Part shown: positions 34,198 to 43,544 of the stretch, in pieces | How the letters are laid out: the number at the start of each line of letters is the position of its first letter | How positions within the stretch are numbered: the first letter of the stretch is position 1 | DNA from: Heligmosomoides polygyrus polygyrus | Lineage: Eukaryota; Nematoda; Chromadorea; Rhabditida; Heligmosomidae | DNA length: 64,000 nucleotides | Direction of reading: 5' to 3' | Assembly (NCBI GenBank): GCA_947396885.1 | Contig: OX377201.1 | Span: 61,096,623 to 61,160,622, forward strand | Program-made: the position numbers and the translations under genes | The notes under the pieces: model-generated | The model's input: only the letters and a program-made list of their open reading frames with translations | What the model was told of the DNA's origin: nothing | Databases searched by the model: none

Positions 34198-35089
34198 CCA
34201 GGCTGTCCAATAATTCTTGTCCGAAAATTTCACCATTTTTAATTTTTTTTAAACTTTATTGAAAAACAGGTCTAATCAACAATATAATCACCACAGTTAT
34301 CCACAACAGTGGCCCATCGATTGGGCAGGTCGCCGATGCCCTTCGCCCAGAACTTCGGGGGCTGCGATTCGAAGAAGTCTGCGATGTCGGATTTGAGGTT
34401 GTCGTAGTTGGTGAATTTTCTTCCGGCCAAACGGTGCTTCAGCGGGCGGAACAAGTGGTAGTCGGAGGGGACGAGGTCCGGGGAATACGGCGGATGGGCA
34501 ACAGTCTCCCAGCCGAGCGTCGCCAACTTCTGCTGGGTCCCCTTCGCCACGTGGGGGCGCGCGTTGTCGTGCAGCAGGTGGACCGAGGCCCGTCGGGCAC
34601 GCTTTTCTCGGATGGCGGCGGCTAGTTTCTCGAGCTGATCGGTGTAGATGGAGGCGGTGACCGTCCTGCCTTGCGGAAGCAGCTCGAAGTACAGCATGCC
34701 CTTGGCGTCCCACCAGCAGCAGAGCATGATCTTCAGCGGGTGTTCCCTGTCCTCGAGGCTCGTGCCGCCGCTCTCGAAACGATTGAACCAGCGCCTGACT
34801 GTGCGTTGGGACACTGCATCCTCCTTGCACGCTCTGCAGATGTTGGCGACCGCGGTGCCCGTGTTGTTGTCCAGCAGCCACTCGTAGTACACGAACGTAC
34901 GAATTCGACCTTGGTCCATTTTAGCTTGTACTGGTAGCTGGACGCGGCGACTGCGCCTTATATACCCCTAGCGTGGAACTCTGGAGAACCTTCTAGAAGG
35001 TTTTTACACTTGCCTGATATTATAACACTTCTAAGGAAAATTACAGAATTTTGAAAAATTTCGGACAGGAATTATTGGACAGCCTGGTA
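34196..35089 (-). mobile_element. Mariner element, 890 bp, clean ends and TA duplication
   Basis: The element spans 34198-35087. Its termini are inverted over about 30 bases (CCAGGCTGTCCAATAATTC at the left), and TA flanks both sides. Full-length mariners are about 1.3 kb; roughly 0.4 kb is missing from the middle. The element splits a TTCGAA array and is the youngest-looking transposon here. It could be moved in trans because both termini are intact. Confidence 0.92.
34272..34919 (-). CDS. Mariner transposase with in-frame internal deletion (215 aa)
   Basis: The frame is uninterrupted. Residues 1-60 are the first helix-turn-helix with the TVRRWFNRFESGGTSLEDRE segment. At residue 61 it jumps to IMLCCWWDAKG, the core of the catalytic domain. 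Thus the second helix-turn-helix, the linker and the strand with the first catalytic Asp are absent (about 130 residues compared with the usual 345). The second Asp (HDNARPH) and third (SPDLVPSDYH) remain with 34 residues between them, which defines mariner-type D34D. The product could bind DNA weakly but cannot be catalytic. The coding part is much richer in G+C than its surroundings. A TATATAAG motif lies 38 bases upstream of the start (34964-34957). Confidence 0.9.
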   Translation of the reverse strand: MDQGRIRTFVYYEWLLDNNTGTAVANICRACKEDAVSQRTVRRWFNRFESGGTSLEDREHPLKIMLCCWWDAKGMLYFELLPQGRTVTASIYTDQLEKLAAAIREKRARRASVHLLHDNARPHVAKGTQQKLATLGWETVAHPPYSPDLVPSDYHLFRPLKHRLAGRKFTNYDNLKSDIADFFESQPPKFWAKGIGDLPNRWATVVDNCGDYIVD

Positions 35090-35190
35090 CATTCGAAAAT
35101 CGCATTTTTTCGAGCATTCGAATACGAATATTCGAATTCGAATAGAATTATTCGAATTCGAATGCTCGAATATTCATTCGGGCGTAACTA
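35088..35190. repeat. TTCGAA-rich array 4, right part
   Basis: The first unit CATTCGAAAATCGCATTTTT and following matches array 3; the border ATTCATTCGGGC..AACTA at 35170-35190 matches the right border of array 3. Confidence 0.88.
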
Positions 35191-35313
35191 TAGTCTCTAA
35201 CAGCGGCAGAGAAACGAAAACGCGATTTGAAACTCCCGCCCCGCCCGAGAACTCGTCCGGAAACTCGTCCGTACTTTGTTCCGGAGTACGTTTAACGACG
35301 AGTAACCAAGCTG

Positions 35314-36290
35314 CGCCGAAGCTGGTACCTTCTGCGGGAATAGATATGATGAGTCCAAGTATTGAGGGTGTACAGCGGTACATCCTCAGATCTCCCTTAT
35401 TATCCGGTTGCCGGGCCACTCGCCCCGCGAGCGCGATTCCCAACGTGGTAGGTTAGACTGCGGACGGAAAAGTCCGGCCTTTTTTGTGCTCTTCCGCTGT
35501 CGCGGAGGAGAGTACAGATTCGGCTAGGGAAGGGACTCCGGGGTGTGGCGAGTCACCAGACGCGAAACAAAACAGGGCTTGTACGCGGAGACTGCGGTCG
35601 CGGGGGGCGAGATGCCCGGAGACCAACGCAGTTCGTTGTCTTTGTAACCTCTCACTTTCTCTAGTCTCATCGTCAGGTATAGCCAGCCACGGTGGGTCGG
35701 ATGGAGCCCTTGCCACATGAAATTATCGTCACCAGCGACGATGACCCCTACCCCCCTCGCGCCCCTCGTCTTCGAGGCCGGGGCGTCGCCCTACTACTTC
35801 AGTTGGTCTTATATCGTCGCATAATAAAGACGTCCGACAGCTCTTTTATACCGTTCAATAACACACCACTGAACCACCGAGGAGCAAACGGTAACAGAAG
35901 GGAACTACCCTTAAGATATACAGAGTATCCACCATATTTGGTGCATCAGGCAAACAAGACTCATCCCGTTTCAAAGTGTGACAACCTTGAAAGCAGGATA
36001 CAAAGCTCTTGGCACTAGTGTACTTACGAGAAAGGTCAAAGAGGTCAGCGTGGAGTTTCTCAAAGCGACCTATACAGGGTTGTAGGACGTTGTCTGGGAA
36101 GTACCACAGTGGTTTCCAAATTTCCTGCGGATCTCTGGGTAGGTCAAAAATGGCAAAAAACTACCGCTTCAGTGCGGGCCGATAACGCAAAACTGATGCC
36201 TGGAATACCCTTGTCGTTCCCACAAATTACAAAAGTTAGCCTTAAGAGTTGCTTTAGAAACTGAAGAAATTACTGTTGCTTTAGAAACTA
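35314..36290. other. No gene recognised
   Basis: Bases 35485-35560 belong to the repeat seen near 24613 and 28000. Bases 36035-36240 resemble 25080-25300. A plus frame 35692-36018 has no recognisable domain. Confidence 0.5.
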
Positions 36291-36299
36291 AAGAAATTA

Positions 36300-36800
36300 C
36301 TGTGTTTTTCGAAATTTCGAAGAAGTTTGAGGTGGTGGTCTGTCCTGATCCACGAAAGGCGATTCGTCATTGAGGACAGCGGGCGAGCCTTCTTCGAAGT
36401 TCCCCGGTAGTACTCAGGCGTTTGAGTCCACTGCAGAATGAATCGTACTCTTCCGTCGAGGAGCATTGAAAATTGACCTATCCTGCTCTTGTTTAACTAA
36501 CCATATCCTCACTTATCGGGCGTCCGTCACACGTATTCGCAGAAAACCCGACAGAATCCGTAGCTTCGTCACCGTCTTCTTCAGGACGTCAATTCACATC
36601 TTGCCCTCGTTCAAGCCGACCTGCCGCCAACGATGAGCGAATGCAAATTTCGAGTCAAAAGATGTTTACCTGAGGAGTTTCGTCTTCATCATTGAAGTCG
36701 AGAGGTCCCCATAAATCGCGTTCTGGAGTATCCCCCGAAGCATCTGCAATGGCGATCTCCTGCGAGTAAGGGGAGAGTGGTCGGGGAGGGGGAGGGGGGA
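36300..36800 (-). pseudogene. Decayed acidic ORF, unrecognised
   Basis: One continuous minus frame gives EIAIADASGDTPERDLWGPL and DFNDEDETPQ (36758-36671), then, with interspersed stops, an LAAGRLERGQDV segment, RPEEDGDEATDSVGFSA and ISEDMVS; another frame downstream reads NFEEGSPAVLNDESPFVDQD. Composition (acidic, Ser/Pro-rich) looks like real protein sequence. The 36758-36671 part also has a perfect exon look: a pyrimidine tract ending TCGCAG before it and CAG/GTAAAC after it. Either it is one exon of a spliced gene with pseudogenised neighbours or a decayed transposon ORF. Function unknown. Confidence 0.35.
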
Positions 36801-36960
36801 ACCTCCTCGTGATGGAGAAAACATTTCACAATTAATGCACGTTGGTGGAAACTGGTCTTATATACATTCCAGAAGTCGGTGCAGAGAAAATAATGGTAGA
36901 TCAAATCAATGCATGTCGATTGTGGTCACAATAGATCAAGACAAGAAACATTTCCAAAAG

Positions 36961-37695
36961 TACAGGGTGCGTAAAAAGTATTGACGCACCTACTTTTTGT
37001 TTCAGTCCCAACTTTCTCTTTCTACTTTTCAAAGTTTTTGTGTGTTATTTTTGTTATCTATATTGTGCTCAAAAACACTCACGAAAAAACTGAAAAAACA
37101 TGATCGTCATCGTTACGGTGACCCTTTCTTGTCTGTTACCCAAAGAGCTGAATACTTCCTTAACAAGAGAATTAGGCCCTGCTAGAAACGATTGGTGAGG
37201 AAAGAGATCAGCAACCCAAACGTCAGCCACGGCTCTGTCATAACAGATGATGATTACAAGATGTTCAAACACGATAACGTTCAAATCCAAAATTATCAAT
37301 GTCTGTCCGATAACGGCAAACAGATAACGCGCGCAGGTGTGGACAGCTTTTCAGACGAGCACAGCTTAAACATGAATCTGCTGGATTACTGTTTTTAGGC
37401 GATTTTGGAGAATGAAGTCTGTGCTACTTTCAACAGAAGTGACCAGTCGCACAAGGCTACCCTGTTAAAAGCACGGGACGAAATCCAAGCGAGTACTTGC
37501 GGCGCGTGCTCATGAATTTTTCCGTCGTTTTCGCTCCTGTATTCTCAGCACAGGAGTCACTGTCGATTACGATTTGCTCTATCGTGTTTGTAAGGCCATT
37601 TTCCATATTTCTCAAGTGAATATTTTGAAACTTACTGCGCAATACTATTTCCACAACCGTCATTTACTGCGTCAATACTTTTTACGCACCTTGTA
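36961..37695 (+). mobile_element. Tc1/mariner-type deletion derivative, 731 bp, TA duplication
   Basis: The element is 36963-37693. Its ends, CAGGGTGCGTAAAAAGTATT at the left and the inverse at the right, match over 25 bases with one difference, and TA flanks both. Plus-strand remnants inside resemble a Tc1/Tc3-type transposase in order: KEISNPNVSHGSV (end of the DNA-binding part), FSDEHSLNMN (first catalytic Asp motif), an abrupt jump to ILENEVCATFNRSDQSHKAT and FFRRFRSCI (C-terminal part). The central catalytic region is missing and the frames are broken. Family placement beyond Tc1/mariner is inference. Confidence 0.75.
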
Positions 37696-37699
37696 ATAT

Positions 37700-39021
37700 G
37701 GTATATGTGTAACAGGGGTTTGCGTTTAACGATTAACGATTTACCGATTTACCGGATTTACCGGCATTTTTCGTTAAAACTTTTAAACGAAATTTAACGA
37801 GGAAAATTTCCGTTAAATTGCATTAACGACATTTTGCACTCCAAATTTTGAAATTTTGTTTTCTTTCATGCAAATGCCTTTTGGAGGATTTTTTGGTATA
37901 GTTTTCGCAGTATCGTTTCGATAGCGAGGAAACCCTCTACTTACTTGAGTCAGTGGAAATAGGCAGTCAATATCGTCCTCGTATTTCGAGAATTGTTGGC
38001 ATTTTTCTTGCTCCTGATCAAATTATTTGCCTACGCCTCCTGTTTTTCTCTGCCGTAGTTTCGCGTTTTTGGACTTCCTTAGCCATTTTTGGCGTTTGGT
38101 TGCTGCATATTAGTTCTCCATACTTAACAACCAGTCAATTTGATTTTGAAGTGATTTTGAAAAGGCATAGAAAACGCGATGAAAACGTCTCGAAATAGAA
38201 TAATGCGTAACAACAAGGATAGGAAGCGAAACAATGGATGAAAAAGGTTCTTTCCTCCTTCTTCGCAAGTTTTCTGAAGATGGGACTGGTTCTTCGTGCA
38301 GAATCAGGTGATGATTTTAGGGGATTACATCAAGGCAACATTGGACACCGCCTGATAGATAGAGCGTGGCTGCTGGTGCTGTCATTGCTTTGTTTTTATT
38401 AAATTTCATGCCATGCATGTCAACGATTTTGCTTAACCTTTTCGTCTCTTCGAGGGCTCGTAGCAGTTTTTTTTGGAGAAGCATAGTGAGTATGCACATG
38501 AAATAGTGAACAAATTAACATGAAAGGAATAAAATTAAATAAAAAAGTGAAAGATATGACCACTCTTCGTCAAGTATTATATATGAGGTTTTATAAAAAC
38601 TGCTAGTTTAAGTTTAAGTAGTCCATTGCATTAGGATTTTTTAAGTTTAAGTGGTCCATTGCATTCGGATTTTTTCAGTTTTTCGAAAAAGGTATATTTG
38701 CAGGTGTTGGCTTGGCTGTAGCAAGTCCCCTTGTGTCTGCGGATTCCTTCGCCTAATTTGCGGACTTACTATAACACTTCTTCAATAGCAAATGTGGTCT
38801 ACAAAAATAGAATGAAATGAGGAAGTCAAAGCACTTCGAACTTCAAGCAAATGTGCTGTACAGTACCAGGTGATTAAATAAGACAATCAGTGTAGTCAAT
38901 TTCTGGAAAGTCATAAAAGAGTGATGGATAGTGAGAATTCTATTTGGAGAAGGAGAAAAAAGGAGAAGGTAGAACACTGCCAATATAGGGCGAGAAACTC
39001 TCTTATACTCAGACACTCGTT
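37700..39021. other. No gene recognised; solo hAT-like end and a short tandem duplication
   Basis: At 37713 CAGGGGTTTGCG begins a hAT-like terminus followed by many TTAACGA/TTTACCG words; the other end was not found. Bases 38607-38676 are two copies of a ~33-bp unit (AAGTTTAAGTRGTCCATTGC plus ATTMGGATTTTTT). A minus frame 38499-38317 weakly recalls an RT connection segment but is not called. Confidence 0.5.
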
Positions 39022-39206
39022 GCGTCTCAGCCGCGTCCCAAAACAGCCGTTTCGTCCCAGCCGCGTACCTATTTAGGCCGTTCCGTCCCAGCCGCGTACC
39101 TATTTAGGCCCTTCCGTCCCAGCCGCGTCCCACAACAGCCGTTTCGTCCCAGCCGCGTACCTATTTAGGCCGTTCCGTCCCAGCCGCGTCCCACAACAGC
39201 CGTTTT
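39022..39206. repeat. Minisatellite of two alternating ~30-bp unit types
   Basis: CGTCCCAGCCGCGTACCTAT with TTAGGCCGTTC (31 bp) alternates with CGTCCCAGCCGCGTCCCACA with ACAGCCGTTT (30 bp). Six units are present. The order, starting left, is type 2, type 1, type 1, type 2, type 1, type 2. Confidence 0.92.
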
Positions 39207-40150
39207 GCAATGGGTGACCGGATACAGAAGACGTGTCACCGATGTCGCGCAGTGGGTGTGCGGGTTCAGAAGAGGTGTCACCGATGAGTGATCACTGAAG
39301 AGGGGACCAGTAATGGGGGAACAATAAGGGTGAACCAGTAAAGGGAGGCCCTGTGAAGGCGGGAGCAGTAATTGGAGGATAAGTTAAGGGGGGAGGGGGT
39401 CCTGTGAAGGGGGAGAAGTGAAGAGGGGAGCAGTAAAAGGGGATAGTTATTTAAGAAGTGAAAGGATCTCCAAACTCACTCAAATTCCTTTTACTCATGC
39501 TGAACCTGTTATGTGTTGAAAAAGTTGGTGGTGCATTAACTGTGCTCTTTGAAATTTAACTTTAAACGCATTCATCGAATTAGAAAGATAGAGAATACAA
39601 ATAGTAATGGACTGGATCAAGAACCAAAACATGTACCGTTAGAAAATCTACTTTTAAAATACGGAACAGCTGGAACACATGTGATAACAGGCAAATTTCG
39701 TTCATCAACAGACATCGTTCTATCTTATCATATTCGACGTTCGAATATGATAAGAATATGATTCCTCAATCGGGAATAGGACAAGTCGCCGATCGAAACC
39801 AGGTGGTTTTTTCTCGCACATATCACTCCTCTCATTTCGTCGTCCTCGAGCTTCATTTAAAAATTTACACTGACTGAGAATGCACATTTGAGCGTAAATT
39901 TCTAGAGAGCTTGATGTAGCTTGTTATTTCTTTCACTTTGATTTTTGCGTTTTCCATTACCTCCCTCCTAGGTTGGAACCCAGCCGAACTAATTCTTCCA
40001 CCCCTAACGGGTCGATGAATGGCTGATGTGGAGGGGGGAAGAGACATTGATATATTCATGTGTTTGCCACCGCAATTCCTACCTTTATCTTTATCCCTGA
40101 ACCTGTATCCTTGTTCTAAAATTCTTGTAGCAAACTTAGCGGTTTATCAG
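39207..40150. other. No gene recognised
   Basis: Bases 39210-39450 are purine-rich (GGGGAGCAGTAA-type repeats) and resemble 3250-3330 and the GC-rich repeat family. A plus frame 39549-39761 has no recognised domain. Confidence 0.5.
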
Positions 40151-40706
40151 GTTTCTACTTCTAAGCTTAGATAGAAACAATCAAAACTACACACTATTCA
40201 ACCTTCATAGAAATCGAAACTACTTATAAATAGGTAGTAGCTAGTACCTAATAGCTAATAACTCTTGCGCGCTTCCAATATATCTTCGAGGAATACACTA
40301 GCCTCGGAAAGCCAATCTCGAACTGAATATAGGAGGCTGAAATCATGAAATGATCTTGTAAACGCTATCTCCTTACAATGGAATGTCACCGTATTCGTTT
40401 CGTTTTTTCTCGATTAAATTAAAATTAAGTTAAATTACAATTCACGTTCAATTATATGTTATATTATTACAACAAAAACAAAACAACGACAACACAATAA
40501 ATAAGAACGCACACAGACACCGAAAACTGAAACAAAACGAAAAGAAACACGCACGTAAAGTGAAATAAAAAAGTTGAGATGGAAATGAACGCAACGAGTA
40601 TCTTAGCTGAGTTTTCTTCCAGAGATGTCGGAACGTTTCAATAAAGACTGGAGCCGTGAAAGCCGCCACAGGGTTGGATGCATGTTTGTAGAAGGGTTGA
40701 GTAGAA

Positions 40707-41301
40707 GTGTCTGGAAAACCCATGAACCGCATTAGTTCAGCAGCCTTTGACGAATACCTTCGCCACAGACAGGAGGAGCGGCAGCATCTGGCAAGGCTTC
40801 AGAAGGGAAGATTGCCCTCAGGCAGGTGGGCTGATGTTGGTGCGGAAGAAACGGAACACCAGGGAGGTGGTGAAAGTGTGGAGCAGTTAGAAGTGGCAGA
40901 ACTGCCTACTGAAGAAAACGAGTTTGTTGATGAAGATCCAGCTATGGATGAAGAAATGTGTAAGCGGACCAAATTTAGCTGGCAAGGGAGAATTTGGAAT
41001 ACCTTTTTTAGCATTTCACGAGAGAGTAGTGTACAATGCCTGCTTTTTGGAGCATTTTGCATTCTCAGACCAGGAAATTGAATGCATAGAACGTATGATG
41101 AATGTTGTGTATGGAATGCCACCTCCAATTCGATACAGGAACCATGTGAGGCCTATGATAAAAGACGTACTGAAGAAGTATGATCATGAGGATTACTACT
41201 TCTTTAACTCGTGCAGTGGTCTATTAGCTGGACGTCTCGGTCCTTGTGCAGATTTTGACTGCTCGCTGAATGGGTTGGTTAGATTAATGAAGGCTGGTTA
41301 A
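40707..41301 (+). pseudogene. Unrecognised transposon-type protein, left arm (one frameshift)
   Basis: Starts MSGKPMNRISSAAFDEYLRH, then a Gln/Glu/Arg-rich helix, an acidic linker (VEQLEVAELPTEENEF) and WQGRIWNTF. In this copy a run of six T (the other arm has five) shifts the frame at about 41010. Past the shift the protein continues FLAFHERVVYNACFLEHFAF, SDQEIECIERMMNVVYGM and YDHEDYYFFNSCSGLLAGR to a stop at 41301. I do not recognise the family. The centre downstream (41590-42420) keeps scraps that recall tnp2/Transposase_21-type proteins: a LSTDGF stretch, WPLYLRIDDL and CDALHVCSEGVTRD, so a CACTA-like transposase is a possible but unproven origin. Confidence 0.55.
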
Positions 41302-42575
41302 GAAGAAGATGCTGGAGTAATGGTTTGCTAATTCACAGTCGATGTCAATCGTGCTAAGCACTCACAAAGAGCTGAGGTTCACCTTCTGAACGTAGTCCCT
41401 CAATTGGAAGGCGTAATTTCCACTCACTTCAGCCAGCTTGTGGGGATACACGCCCGTATACATGACCAATAGGTGAAACACGTTTGGTGCACCTGATTCA
41501 ATAATGCATTCGAGAATGATTTCAGACTCCTCTGCGGACAGATCGCAGTGATGTGCGCTTTTTCAAGCAATTTGTGGAGTGTGTGGAATCAGTGGAAGAG
41601 TATGGAAATCGTCATATGAAAGTGATGCTGACACTTTCCACAGACGGTTTCAAGCCTAAAAGAATTTCAAGGTAGCTATATAAGATTTTCTACGCCTGTA
41701 TTGGTGTGAAATGTAACTATTGAATGCCATCCTACAGGAGGGAAATATGGCCGTTGTATTTGCGTATAGACGATCTGGAGACACGGCAGGCGAACATTTT
41801 TATGAACACCGTTCTATGCGGTTCCATCTTCCATACGAGGAAGTCAAGCGAGAAACTGCTGGACCTACTTTTCAGCAGGTTCGTCGTAACTCTGTTACTG
41901 GGAACCGTATAACCATTGCAAGGATTACAGGTTTGAAATCGATCTACATAGTCTTGAAGAGAATCCAATAACCATAGAATTCGGAGGCGAAGTCTGGCGA
42001 GTCTCAGTCGCACTTTTTCGCGGTGTTGCAGATATGGCTGTGGGTTTTCAGTCAACCCATTTGTATCTGTGTTTGAGATGAATCTCCTCTTATTTAGGCC
42101 CAAAATGTTCTGTTCGGGATTCCTCGATGGAATTCAGAATTCGGATATTCGAAATGCCTACTGCGCGGAACTCGTTTTGGAAACCATCGTCTCTGGATAG
42201 CCGAGCAGTGCGTGGATGTTGTTCTCAGAACGTCTGATTCGTATTTAAATGACGGACAACTAGGAGTGAATGGAATGCCAAGTAATTGTTTGAGTACTCA
42301 TTCGCAAGCTACAATGAAAGAAAAAAACTTCAGAAGCAACTTCCGCCATGAGAGTTTTACCACCTTCTTTTTTTCCTGCGACGCTTTGCATGTTTGCTCA
42401 GAAGGAGTGACCAGAGATAGACTGCGGGGTACACCATTGGTTCACTTCCGGTTGTTTAAGGAGTGGCTCTGCAAACTTTCTTTCCAGACCTTTTTACCGG
42501 AGACTCCGGATTTCCGCAGCTTAGGGTCAGCAACGCCATAATCGGTATGTTGAAACAAAGTCTGCTGAGGAGAAG

Positions 42576-42989
42576 TCACATACGTACTGCAACAGTCTCA
42601 TTCTTTCTCTGGAAGATCTGCCCATCTGCACATTCGAAAATGGATGAGGTGAATAGTACATAGTACACTACTCTTTCCTGAAATGCTAAAAAGGTATTCC
42701 AAATTCTCCCTTGCCAGCTCAAGTTGGTCCGCTTACACATTTCTTCATCCATAGCTGGATCTTCTTTAACAAGCTCGTTTTCTTCAGTAGGCAGTTCTGC
42801 CACTTCGAACTGCTCCACACTTTCACCACCTCCCTTGTGTTCAGTTTCTTTCGCATCAACATCAGCCCGCCTTCCTGAGGGATATTCACCTTTCTGAAGG
42901 CTTTCCAGATGCTGCCGCTCCTCCTGTCTGCGCCGAAGGTATTCGTCAAAGGCTGCTGAACTAATGCGGTTCATGGGTTTCCCAGACAC
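42576..42989 (-). pseudogene. Same protein, right arm, truncated after residue ~110
   Basis: The first ~110 residues correspond to the left-arm protein: MSGKPMNRISSAAFDEYLRR, then GGGESVEQFEVAELPTEEN and WQGRIWNTFLAFQERVVY, in one unbroken frame. Homology stops near 42655, and the last ~27 residues come from unrelated sequence. Differences from the left arm are mostly single amino-acid changes. Confidence 0.6.
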
Positions 42990-43544
42990 TTCAATTCAAC
43001 CCTTCTACGAACATTCATCCAACCCTGTGGCGGCTTTCACGGCTCCAGTCTTTATTGAAACGTTCCGACATCTCTGGAAGAAAACTCAGCTAAGATACTG
43101 CGTTCGTTTCCATTTCAATTTTTTATTTCACTTTACGGACGTGTTTCTTTTCGTTTTGTTTCAATTTTCGGTGTGTGTGTGCGTTCTTATTTATTGTGTT
43201 GTCGTTGTTTTGTGTTTATTGTAATAATATTATATATGATAGAACGTGAATTGTAATTTAACTGAATTTTAAATTAATCGATTAAAAACGAAACGAATAC
43301 GGTAACATTCCATTGTAAGGAGATACCGTTTACAATATCATTTTAGTATTTCAGCCTTGTATATTCAGTTCGAGATTGGCTTTGCGAGGCTAGTGTATTC
43401 CTCGAAGATATATTGGAAGCGCGCACTAGTTATTAGCTATTAGGTAGTAGCTACTACCTATTTATAAGTAGTTTCTATTTTTGTGAAGGTTGAATAGTGT
43501 GTAGTGTTGATTGTTTTTATCTAAGCTTAGAAGTAGAAGCGTTG

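Larger units (their letters stand above)
21076..35313. mobile_element. Candidate 14.2-kb MULE-like composite element
   Basis: The left terminus (from 21086) and the right terminus (ending 35303, inverted) are identical over their outermost 42 bases, which start ACTCGTCGTTAAACGTACTC, and stay recognisably similar for about 110 bases. Immediately outside lie AACCAAGTTG (21076-21085) and AACCAAGCTG (35304-35313), a 10-mer matching at 9 positions. Long inverted termini with a 9-11 bp duplication fit Mutator-like elements. The interior is filled with other elements and no MULE transposase is visible. The alternative is two separate relatives that each lost their other end. Confidence 0.5.
40151..43541. 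mobile_element. 3.4-kb structure with 0.9-kb inverted coding arms
   Basis: Bases 40151-41036 match the reverse complement of 43541-42655, starting at TTCTACTTCTAAGCTTAGAT, with perhaps 90 percent identity by eye. Both arms carry the same promoter-proximal AT-rich region and the same ORF start in divergent outer-to-inner orientation. The 1.6-kb centre is not duplicated. This is either one foldback element or two copies of a DNA transposon inserted head to head, the second truncated. No target duplication could be identified. Confidence 0.8.

Noticed and set aside
34297..34881. 194-codon minus frame overlapping the mariner transposase
   Set aside because: Shadow frame of a G+C-rich coding sequence; the transposase motifs are in the other frame.
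38317..38499. Minus frame with LLRALEETKRLSKIVDMHG resembling an RT connection helix
   Set aside because: No catalytic RT motif nearby and the similarity is only compositional.
40448..40732. Phe-rich 94-codon minus frame resembling a membrane protein
   Set aside because: It is the complement of the AT-rich leader of the inverted arm and has a partner at 42964-43224; low-complexity translation.
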